The notes under the pieces were generated by a model. That model ran no database searches, was not told the DNA's origin, and worked only from the letters and a program-made list of their open reading frames with translations. This document shows, in pieces, positions 56,271 to 64,000 of a stretch of DNA of 64,000 bases. The position numbers and the translations under genes are program-made. Origin of the DNA: Rhipicephalus microplus (lineage: Eukaryota; Arthropoda; Arachnida; Ixodida; Ixodidae); assembly GCF_043290135.1 (NCBI RefSeq), contig NC_134710.1, positions 457,870,376 through 457,934,375 on the forward strand. The letters are read 5' to 3'. Numbering within the stretch: the first letter of the stretch is position 1; each line of letters opens with the position of its first letter.

Positions 56271-57245
56271 GTTGGTACTGTACCCTCGCTCTATTCGAAA
56301 AGATCCGATAATATCTGCCTGCTGCTATTCCCATGCCCACATGTCTTAGTGTCTGAGTTTTATGACATTGTGTATGTTGTTAGGCTTGTTGTACTAGGAG
56401 GCGACGTTGAGCTTAACCCTGGTCCCCCAAAACTGGACCCTGCAGCTGAAACTAGCCAAGTCTTGTCTGCAATTAACCGTCTTACTAAGCACCTAGACGA
56501 GCGGCACGACCAGCTCTTGGAATCTATCAATGAGGTAAAAGAAAACCAACGAATTCTTGACACCAAGGTATCTGACTTAACAATGCGTCTTGCCGCTGTT
56601 GAAGAAAAAGTAAATTCCTTTGACGCACTACATGATGAAGCGAATTTGGACGCGATGATTACGTCAGCTGTACGTAATGAAAGCGCCACACTACAATCAC
56701 GGTTAGATGATTTTGAAGACAGGGCACGACGAGAAAATTTGGTATTCTATGGAATATCTGATTGTGTGGAAGAGACGTGGGCTGAAGCAGAAAATAAAAT
56801 TAGGGGAATTCTTTCTGACAAGTTCAAAATACAATTGTCCGATGAAGCGATTAATCGTGCGCACAGATTAGGAGCATTTGTCGAAAATAAGTGCCGGCCA
56901 ATCATCGTCCAATTTGCGTCTTTTAAAACGAAAGAATCAATTTTTTCACAAAAATCCAAGCTACGCGGTACAAACATTTCAGTTGCTCAGGACTTTTGTA
57001 AGGCAACGCGCACCGTACGTAAAAAGTTGCTGGATTTCGCGAAGGCCACCAGTCAGCCATTTTCTCTGAAGTACAACAAAGTTGTAATCAACAAAAAGAG
57101 CTATGTGTATTGCAGCATTACCGATCGTGTTGTTGAAATTGGACTAAAGGATGGGCGCTTTCAAAACTTCCGAAGTAATCATAATAGTCTGGACCAAGCC
57201 GGATCGTGTTCCCCAAACAAAAGTGAAGGTCAGTCTTCAACGTAG
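56220..57245 (+). CDS. LINE ORF1 protein with 2A-type motif
   Basis: About 341 residues if started at the last Met pair in the 5' unit (56220). The frame is open from 55689, but earlier Met codons lie in the duplicated 5' units. A hydrophobic stretch (EFYDIVYVVRLVVLGG) leads into DVELNPGP (residues 62-69). Then come a coiled coil (about 75-150), RLDDFEDRARRENLVFYGI and NRAHRLG, which begin the RNA-binding domain typical of CR1/L1-like ORF1, and a basic C-terminus. Ends TAG 57243-57245. The protein would package LINE RNA. If the 2A motif works, the first 68 residues are released separately. Confidence 0.82.
   Translation: MAAATMVAKNTFCFFVQVGTVPSLYSKRSDNICLLLFPCPHVLVSEFYDIVYVVRLVVLGGDVELNPGPPKLDPAAETSQVLSAINRLTKHLDERHDQLLESINEVKENQRILDTKVSDLTMRLAAVEEKVNSFDALHDEANLDAMITSAVRNESATLQSRLDDFEDRARRENLVFYGISDCVEETWAEAENKIRGILSDKFKIQLSDEAINRAHRLGAFVENKCRPIIVQFASFKTKESIFSQKSKLRGTNISVAQDFCKATRTVRKKLLDFAKATSQPFSLKYNKVVINKKSYVYCSITDRVVEIGLKDGRFQNFRSNHNSLDQAGSCSPNKSEGQSST
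56403..56426 (+). other. 2A-type ribosome-skipping motif DVELNPGP
   Basis: Matches the 2A consensus D-x-E-x-N-P-G-P exactly, preceded by the usual hydrophobic run and Gly-Gly. The predicted break is between Gly (56421-56423) and Pro (56424-56426). 2A-like peptides are established in some non-LTR retrotransposons (CR1/L2 and others), often at the protein N-terminus as here. Confidence 0.85.
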
Positions 57246-60071
57246 CTAGATGTGCGCACACAAGCTGATGCTATTGAGCGGGAAATTTCCTTTCTCCTTT
57301 GTAATGTAAGAAGCGTAATGAACAAGCGTGACGAATTATTATCCCTTGTTCATGCGTGCCTGGCAGATGTAATAATACTGACGGAAACTTGGTTGTCAGC
57401 GAAAATCGATAGCAGGGAAGTTTTGCATGGTGCAAAAAACTACGTTCTTTATCGGTACGACCGGGGTAGCCGTTCCGGCGGAGGTGTCCTAATTGCGGTA
57501 TCAAATGAATTTGTGTCTTTCAAAGTTAATGTCGCTTCTGAACTTGAATTAGTCTGTGTGTGCATTCGCCTGCACCACAAAGACTACATTCTTTGTGCCT
57601 GCTATCGGCCTCCAAATTCTTCTTCAGGCTTTTCCGAGATATTTCATGATGTTTTAAATAAGATACATATTAGATTTCCTGCTGCAGTGCTCTTTGTCCT
57701 GGGTGACTTCAATCTACCCGATATTTCTTGGTGTTTACCCCAACCAAGTGCTAGCTCCAGCTCGTCTGAAAGCGCATCTTTTGTCAGTGTGTGCTCAGAT
57801 TTCAATCTAATGCAACTTGTCAATTACCCGACCCGTGTTACTACTACCAGCTCAACTATTCTAGACTTAGTCCTCACAACTCACCCAGATCTTGTTACAT
57901 CCCTTTCTGTGATACCTGGTCTCAGTGACCATTCAGCAATCCACTTTACTATTCCCAACAGGAATCCCAGACGACAGAAAACCTCCAAAACATTCAGGGA
58001 CTACAAACGTGCAGACTATGCTGCAATAAATAGGGAGCTTGAAATATTCACCGAAGAACTGTTTCAAAATTTTGATCAGCGTTCTGTAGACGAAAACTGG
58101 CATCGGTTCAAATCCAAAGTGTCTGAGTTAATAGACCACTATGTACCTCTGCGTAGAATAACGAATACTATTCAATCCCCGTGGTTCACACCGACCCTGA
58201 AGCGACTACGCAATAAAAAGCAGCGCCTTTTCCGGAAAGCCAAATGCTCGAGGTCAACTGACCGATGGGCTGCGTACAATGAATCAGCCGATGAATATGC
58301 GCACGCGCTTGCCGTGGCTAAGCGTTCTTTCTTTGAAGTTACCCTCCCCTCTATGCTTAGAACTAATCCCCGTAGATTTTGGCTAACCATCAACGGAAAA
58401 AGTGAAAAGAAAATTGAACTGATGTCTGAAGACGACTGTATGATCCCAAGTGAAATGTGCTGCGAAGCCCTAAATACGGTATTTTCGTCGGTATTTGTAA
58501 CCTGTACGCCATACTGTTCGCCCCCTTTCCCTGCCTGCAATTATTTACCCATGGATCCATTAATCATAGACTGGGTGGGTGTTGCCAAATTGATAAGGAA
58601 TCTGAAACCTTCCTCCCCCGGAGATGATGGTATTAACCCCAAATTCTTAAAAAATACTGAAATGTTATCCGCTATAATTCTATCTAAGATTTTTTCACAG
58701 TCTCTGGAAACTTCTGCAATACCACAGGATTGGAAGGTCGGGAAGGTGGTTCCTTTGCCCAAAACAGGTATCACTCACAATCCCATCAATTACAGACCCA
58801 TATCGCTCATCAGTGCACCATGTAAAATTGTTGAGCACATTATCTACAGCCATTTAGTCCGCTTTCTCGAAAACAATTCCTTTTTTAGCGAATTCCAACA
58901 TGGTTTCAGAAAAAATTACTCCTGTGAAACTCAGTTACTTAGCCTCACTAACGACCTCTTTTGCGCCGCTGACCGTTCTTCAGTTATCGACTGCGTATTT
59001 ATCGACTTCGCGAAGGCATTCGATACCGTTTGTCATAAACTACTGCTCTCTAAATTAAACTCAATCAATCTAGATGTAAATATTCTCAAATGGTTGGAGT
59101 GTTTTTTAAGTAACCGCACACAATACGTAGTTGCTAATGGCTTTATTTCCACGCACTGCTCTGTTACGTCTGGTGTGCCGCAAGGTTCTGTCTTAGGTCC
59201 CCTATTATTCTTAATTTATATTAATGACTTGCCGAATACACTATCATCAACTATTAGACTCTTCGCGGACGACTGCGTAATTTACAGAGAAATTTTGGAT
59301 TCCGCCGACCAAAGTGCGCTACAATCTGACCTTAATAAGATTTCTACCTGGTGCGATACATGGTTAATGAAACTGAACACAAATAAGTGCAAAGTAATGC
59401 GTGTAACCCGTCAAAAACATAATACTACAGCATGCACCTACATACTCAACCACGACCCCCTAACCAAAGTGTCATGTTACAAATATCTTGGCGTGTACAT
59501 CTCGGATAACCTTTCTTGGCAAACACACATCGATCATATCACAAGCGACGCTAACCGCATGCTCGGTTTTTTACGACGAAACTTTGCTCTTGCACCAGCA
59601 GATATAAAACTCGTTTTATACAAAACTTTAGTTCGGCCAAAGCTGGAGTATGCGTCGTCGATCTGGGACCCGCATATCAACTCGTTACTCCATAATATCG
59701 AAGCTGTCCAGAATCGTTCCGCACGCTTCATCTTATCAAACTATTTTCGTACGGCTAGCGTCTCGTCCTTGAAATCTTCCCTTAACCTACTTGATCTGTC
59801 TGTTCGTAGGAAAATATCACGACTTTGTCTTTTTCATAAAATTTATCACGCCAATTCAACGCTCAAAGATTCGATGCTTTTTCCTCCCACTTATCATTCG
59901 ACAAGAAACGACCATCAGTTCAAGGTTGGCGTACCCAGCAGCCGGACAAACTATTATTTCAACTCATTTATTCCTAAAACCAGCTCGGACTGGAACCACC
60001 TCCCCACCTGCATTGCTTCAATAATTGAGCCAGCCAATTTCAAGGTGGCTATTAGTGGCCATATTACCTGA
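57246..60071 (+). CDS. LINE ORF2: APE endonuclease and reverse transcriptase
   Basis: 941 codons open from just after the ORF1 TAG to TGA 60069-60071. The endonuclease has LLCNVRS (Asn about 20), LTETWL (Glu about 47), LGDFNLPD (about 154) and LSDHSAI. The RT has NYRPISL, FIDFAKAFDTV, SGVPQGSVLGP and FADD (about 673-676), then the CR1/L2-type tail with SSIWDPH. The first ATG in frame (57318) comes after the catalytic Asn, so translation from it would lose the endonuclease N-terminus. No RNase H. The enzyme nicks target DNA and copies the LINE RNA there. Confidence 0.92.
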   Translation, partial: LDVRTQADAIEREISFLLCNVRSVMNKRDELLSLVHACLADVIILTETWLSAKIDSREVLHGAKNYVLYRYDRGSRSGGGVLIAVSNEFVSFKVNVASELELVCVCIRLHHKDYILCACYRPPNSSSGFSEIFHDVLNKIHIRFPAAVLFVLGDFNLPDISWCLPQPSASSSSSESASFVSVCSDFNLMQLVNYPTRVTTTSSTILDLVLTTHPDLVTSLSVIPGLSDHSAIHFTIPNRNPRRQKTSKTFRDYKRADYAAINRELEIFTEELFQNFDQRSVDENWHRFKSKVSELIDHYVPLRRITNTIQSPWFTPTLKRLRNKKQRLFRKAKCSRSTDRWAAYNESADEYAHALAVAKRSFFEVTLPSMLRTNPRRFWLTINGKSEKKIELMSEDDCMIPSEMCCEALNTVFSSVFVTCTPYCSPPFPACNYLPMDPLIIDWVGVAKLIRNLKPSSPGDDGINPKFLKNTEMLSAIILSKIFSQSLETSAIPQDWKVGKVVPLPKTGITHNPINYRPISLISAPCKIVEHIIYSHLVRFLENNSFFSEFQHGFRKNYSCETQLLSLTNDLFCAADRSSVIDCVFIDFAKAFDTVCHKLLLSKLNSINLDVNILKWLECFLSNRTQYVVANGFISTHCSVTSGVPQGSVLGPLLFLIYINDLPNTLSSTIRLFADDCVIYREILDSADQSALQSDLNKISTWCDTWLMKLNTNKCKVMRVTRQKHNTTACTYILNHDPLTKVSCYKYLGVYISDNLSWQTHIDHITSDANRMLGFLRRNFALAPADIKLVLYKTLVRPKLEYASSIWDPHINSLLHNIEAVQNRSARFILSNYFRTASVSSLKSSLNLLDLSVRRKISRLCLFHKIYHANSTLKDSMLFPPTYHSTRNDHQFKVGVPSSRTNYYFNSFIPKTSSDWNHLPTCIASIIEPANFKVAISGHIT

Positions 60072-60305
60072 GTTTTTTTTTTCCGCGAATTCCGCGGTTT
60101 TGTGTAAATCCTGCTCGGTTGTTCCCGTGTACGGCAAATGTTTTTTTGCGCCTTTTGATTTCTCCTTGCTGTTGTTTGTTTATTTTATCAGTTTATGCGG
60201 ATATTTCAAATATGTTTCATATGTGTAACCACACTCCTGCTGCATTGTATACCTGTAGAGTGTTTTACCCCCCACTCCTCTCTGTAATGCCCTTGGGCCC
60301 TGAGA

Positions 60306-60330
60306 GTAAATAAATAAATAAATAAATAAA
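60306..60330 (+). repeat. (TAAA)n 3' tail of the LINE
   Basis: Six TAAA units end the element after GGGCCCTGAGAG. Short tetranucleotide tails are usual at CR1/L2-type 3' ends and mark the priming site. Confidence 0.85.
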
Positions 60331-61614
60331 CCCTGTCGTGGGAACTGGTTTTTGTGAGCACTGTTCGGAAGAACTTCAAGAAAATGGGGGCATTTGAACA
60401 GGCTTAGCAAACAAATGACAATCCGCTTTGAGACAGCTGTGACAGCGCCTGCAACATATATTCCCAGTTGAGCTTTTAGGCCAGCGATTCCTACTAGCTT
60501 CGCAGATGACCGGATTGACAAAAAAAGTACACATAATACGCGAGTATATACCGCATTTGACTCTGTAGCTTTGATGAACCAGGCAGATACACAAATTTAT
60601 CCAAAACTCCATTGATTCTGTTGCAAAATTATTCAACAAACAAATTGCGATGTTATCCATGTTACTATACGATTGTGGCACTTTACCATTGCAGCTTTCC
60701 AGGAGGCACACATAGTGCAGCGTTAGTTCACCACTCGCAGTTAATTGTATGCAGTAGGTTGCTCACAGCAACTGACTGCATGCAATGGTGAACATCTTGC
60801 ATGCTTGCACCGCTGTTTCAGCATGCTGGCTGCTTCCCATACGGCTATCAATTGATGTTCACAAAATTGGGAAGATGAAGAAAGACTACACAGTGCCCTC
60901 CGGCCACCCTATACTCCAAACCTCCAGCCAACAAACAAACAAAAGAAACAGAAGTATGCAAATGAATATTATTCCTAATGCAGCTGGAATGGAGTGTAGT
61001 TTTCACCAATTTTGTGTGTTAAGTCAATATGGAGTGAGTTAACTCCATAAAGTAGCTTTTCTCATAACAGTGTTCACTCTATTGTAACACAAGGAGTGAC
61101 TTCATAGCATCTAGAAGGAAAAATAGAATCTTCAGTATTTGATAGAAATGTGAGGCTCCACCTTAAAACAACAATCTGGAAAAAGAACTCATTATATTCG
61201 AAAAAAAAAGGTAGCACAGTTGATCCTCTTTACAAGAGACACTGATGTAACAGACAAACGGGGATAAGAGGCACCAGTGTGCAGGCTGACATTTGGCCCA
61301 TCATGCATCAGGCACTCCGTAGATGCGCCTGTGCAGCCGGGAGCCCTGCAGTCAAGCATGCTGAGCAAGACTGTTGACCACTGTACAATGACACATTGCC
61401 ACAAAATTTCAAAACTTCATTTCACAGACTTCTGCAAAAGCTTCTTACACTCTTGCATAATTTTTGCACAAGCTTCTCTCATTCTTGCGTGATTTTCGTC
61501 AGAACATATAAGTGTTGGAAGTTGTATGTCCCCAAAAACTTGCACAATACAAATAGCATACATTAAAGTCTATCACTTAATACGTGCATAGTGTAACAAT
61601 GAAAGGAAACTCAC
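60331..61614. other. intronic spacer of the DUF4806-like gene
   Basis: No further exon could be supported. A minus-strand frame 61192-61404 is open but has no splice pair that keeps phase. Confidence 0.45.
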
Positions 61615-61669
61615 GCATGGTTTGCTCCGAGCCTTCCCCGTGCGGTGCCTCCTTGAGCCTTGGAGAGCA
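61615..61669 (-). CDS. DUF4806-like gene, short upstream exon
   Basis: 55 bases between the acceptor TAGCTGTACAG and the strong donor GTGAGT. It reads CSPRLKEAPHGEGSEQTM plus one base, which with CT of the next exon gives Pro. The phases of all four exons add to 235 codons without a stop, unlikely by chance. The next intron (6.7 kb) contains the intact LINE. Upstream exons, including the start codon, are not firmly identified. Confidence 0.6.
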
Positions 61670-61737
61670 CTGTACAGCTAGAGCAAAGTAGCATCAATCC
61701 AGTGTTAATGGCAGGTTAACAAGACAACAAAACTAAC

Positions 61738-61957
61738 CCCCATATTCATAAACGCTCCCCGACTCGACTTTCACCCTTCACTTGACAGAGTTGAGCACTG
61801 TGCCACTGCTCGTTTGAAAGCGACGCTGCGCTACTCGAGAATCACAGCAGATTATTGCTGACATGCAGCAATTTTCTCTGCTTAGAGACGGCGCTCCCAT
61901 CAGCCATCTCAAGTGAAGGTGAAGCGTTGAGTGGAGGGACGTTCTAGAATACGGGGG
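61738..61957. mobile_element. MITE, PIF/Harbinger-like (TAA duplication)
   Basis: 220 bases with terminal inverted repeats of about 49 bp, starting CCCCCATATTCATAAACG on the left and CCCCCGTATTCTAGAACG on the reversed right. Both flanks are TAA (61735-61737, 61958-61960). A 3-bp T(T/A)A duplication and no coding capacity fit a Harbinger-type MITE. Confidence 0.75.
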
Positions 61958-61960
61958 TAA

Positions 61961-62674
61961 GATTGGTTGCAAGAACACTACAATAGGCACACTTAATTTT
62001 TACACTTCATCTATACTGTACAGCTACACACATTCTGCATCCTTATAATGCAACATATACATACAGGCTTATAAAGTAAACACTGTAGGCGCTCAAATAA
62101 CACCTACACAAAAAATTACCCAAAAGTGGCCATGCGCAAAGTACTTTTATTTGAAACTCACAAAACTTTTGCGGTGATGGAGAATAAATAAGACAGGTTA
62201 CGCTTGGAGGCACATGAGACCTTCGCAGCTTTCATAAAGTACAAAAAACAATATGGTATGTGTGTGTGTATGTACGCATGAAGCTTAAGCCTTTACATAC
62301 GGTTTCTTGAAAGAATCGACTATGAATTTTATGGCACCTGTGTCCTTCAGCGCAATTGAAAGCCTGCTGATCAGTGTGTGCAATTGTGGAATAGTTACAT
62401 AGAAAATGGCGTGAAACACCTAAAATCAAATTTTTCTAGCTAGGAATTATGCGGCTGTGTATACACAACACATGCTGCAAACAGTGGGAGGTGACCACAA
62501 GAGTGATTTGAGTACATGTAAGCGGCAGTATTCCGCATTCATGCACCCCGCCATTTTCAACTGTTGCCCAAAAGCAGCACCACTTCAGCGTGCTACTTTT
62601 TTTTTACATCATAAACAGCACGGAATACAGCGAGGATGAAAACAACATATGCAAATAAATTTTGAGCACTATTT
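61961..62674. other. spacer without recognised gene
   Basis: No coding motif or repeat supported. A TGTGTGTGTA run lies at about 62259. Confidence 0.45.
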
Positions 62675-62687
62675 ATGGTGCGCATGA

Positions 62688-62919
62688 TTGATTGATTGAT
62701 ATGTGGAGTTTAACGTCCCAAACCACTATATGATTATGATAGACGCCGTAGTGGAGGGCTCCGGAAATTTAGACCACCTGGGGTTCTTTAACGTGCACCT
62801 AAATCTGAGCACACGGGCCTACAACATTCCCGCCTCCATCGGAAATGCAGCCGGGATTCGAACCCGCGCCCTGCGGGTCAGCAGCCGAGTACCTTAGCCA
62901 CTAGACCACCGCGGCGGGG
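62688..62919 (-). repeat. Ruka-type SINE with perfect target-site duplication
   Basis: Minus-strand full copy: tRNA-like head (CTAGACCACCGCGGCG on the plus strand), box B (GGGATTCGAACCC), body, and a (TCAA)n tail at 62687-62702. It is flanked by ATGGTGCGCATGA at 62675-62687 and again at 62920-62932, a perfect 13-bp duplication. A recent insertion by this measure. Confidence 0.95.
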
Positions 62920-62932
62920 ATGGTGCGCATGA

Positions 62933-64000
62933 AAAAAAAAATAGGCCTTTGTACAACGACGAATTCATAATTTGCCTTCACGGACCTTCTGTTAGGCTGC
63001 ACCACATACAGATTTTTTGTGGCTTTCAAAAGAGATTTGAAAAAAAAAATAACCGTGTTTACTCTCGTCATGAGCACACTCACTAAGTCGTCCTCATTTC
63101 AGTCGCCAAAATTTTGAATTTTTTTTTCTTGCACATATTAGACACACACCTTACGTTCATCCGCTGAAGTCCCACGGGCTCCCCCCCCCCCCCTTGCCGC
63201 CTTCGCTCGCTGCCACGTGCCATTTTATTTTTGTTTCTATTTGTTCACGGAACGTCCCCTGTCTTTTTTAATTATCTCTTGTAACATATGTGGCATTATC
63301 TTGTTCCCAAGGTGCCACAGGTGCTCTGCTATGTAGATGCACCATTAAGCTAGTATTTTTGATCAACTGTGCATTTCTGATGTTTACCTTGCAAGTACGT
63401 AAAACTGGCATGCTTCTTGATCTACGATACACATGTGGCTTGTCTCACTTTGAAGGAAAAGTTAGCATACAATGATGTAAATGCTTAGAATTTGAAATAT
63501 TGAGGCAGCAGCACACCGGAGATGATCATATGGTAAAGAAACAAGTGCTGCCTTATTACTGGCAAGTTGTCACTTATATGTACAAATAAATTTTGCGAGC
63601 TAAAAAAAGTACAAAAGCACAGCGAGGCTATGATGTGGTTCAACCTGTGGATTCGCTTCATTTATCACGCCATATGATGAAGCTTCCTTTGGTAAAACTG
63701 CTCAGATAAGAAAAAAAGTTTGCTGTCCAATACAGCAACTATACAAAGTGTGCACGTGCATCTCGCAGCGCCTTTTCGTCACTTCCGAAATGCGCCACCA
63801 ACATGCCCGGGCACCAACCGAATCTATCGCCTACAACTGCCATGTTGTCTCCTCGTGCTTGCACCCGTTTAGTTTTGCCTCATGATGCAAGTTTGAGAAA
63901 TTATGAGCTGCTAGTGAGGCAAGTTGATTTAGTAGTCCACGCAGAGGGAGCAGAGCTTAGGGTGTTTTTTCGCTGAAAGTTATAACCTGAAATTGAGAAC
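62933..64000. other. spacer; poly(C) run and a possible first exon
   Basis: A 13-base C run lies at 63181-63193. A small minus-strand frame at 63739-63843 (34 codons, ATG after GGAGACAAC) could be a first exon, but this is unproven. Nothing else recognised. Confidence 0.35.

Larger units (their letters stand above)
55753..60330 (+). mobile_element. CR1/L2-type LINE, apparently intact
   Basis: 4.6 kb: two 5' units, ORF1 with a 2A-type motif, coiled coil and RNA-binding region, ORF2 with complete endonuclease and RT, a 260-base 3' UTR and a (TAAA)n tail. No frameshift or stop is seen inside either ORF; a single TAG separates them in one frame. It sits in an intron of the DUF4806-like gene, in the opposite orientation. 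No clear target duplication found. The other LINEs in the window are dead, so this one looks young. Confidence 0.88.

Noticed and set aside
61192..61404. Minus-strand 70-codon frame as an extra exon
   Set aside because: It starts with an acceptor-like site, but no donor keeps phase with the neighbouring exons, and the four-exon model closes without it.

Overview
This is a eukaryotic, repeat-dominated window that reads as ixodid (hard) tick genomic DNA. The main reason is at least five copies of a tRNA-derived SINE whose layout I recognise as the Ruka type described from ixodid ticks: a polymerase III box A and box B head, a conserved body and a (TCAA)n tail. The window also holds Ty3/gypsy, Penelope-like, CR1-like and I-clade retroelements, pogo/Tigger DNA transposons and long AT-rich spacers. 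Species is not resolvable here. No bacterial operons, rRNA genes, functional tRNA genes or CRISPR arrays were seen.

Layout. 1-3628: 3' part of a broken Ty3/gypsy element with its 3' LTR, followed by TA and GA microsatellites. 3734-8300 (-): decayed Penelope-like element with GIY-YIG, RT, a hammerhead-ribozyme remnant and, upstream in the same orientation, an SGNH-hydrolase-like ORF. 9185-12900 (+): decayed CR1-like LINE. 13098-15860 (-): I-clade LINE copy A. 16200-21010: internally deleted Ty3/gypsy interrupted by I-clade LINE copy B, itself interrupted by a SINE (three insertion layers). 21961-22251 (+): terminal exon and poly(A) signal of a likely host gene. 23449-23780: small 33-bp minisatellite element. 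26729-32456 (-): full-length but inactivated I-clade LINE copy C with a 15-bp target-site duplication. 33019-34040 (-): two exons of a likely host nuclear-protein gene. 37141-39148: two degenerate THAP-type sequences in inverted orientation. 40537-42243: two inverted copies of a tetranucleotide-rich tick repeat. 44945-45855: large 33-bp minisatellite array. 46330-50178 (+): third Ty3/gypsy pseudo-element, cut off by a degenerate tandem array. 51121-61669 (-): four exons of a DUF4806-like host gene whose splice sites and phases all agree. Its introns hold a Tigger nested in a pogo-like element and an intact CR1/L2-type LINE (55753-60330). A Harbinger-like MITE and a SINE with perfect target duplications follow.

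How parts work together. The only element that still looks able to act is the LINE at 55753-60330. It has duplicated 288-bp 5' units, an ORF1 carrying a DxExNPGP 2A-type motif near its N-terminus, a complete endonuclease-RT ORF2, and a TAAA 3' tail. ORF1 and ORF2 lie in one reading frame, separated by a single TAG followed by CTAG. It is the best candidate for unusual biology in the window (co-translational skipping plus possible readthrough). The rest is mostly a layered fossil record. Three short perfect hairpins inside Ty3 coding sequence, plus one in a host exon, suggest template-switch mutation. All calls are by eye; no database search was run.
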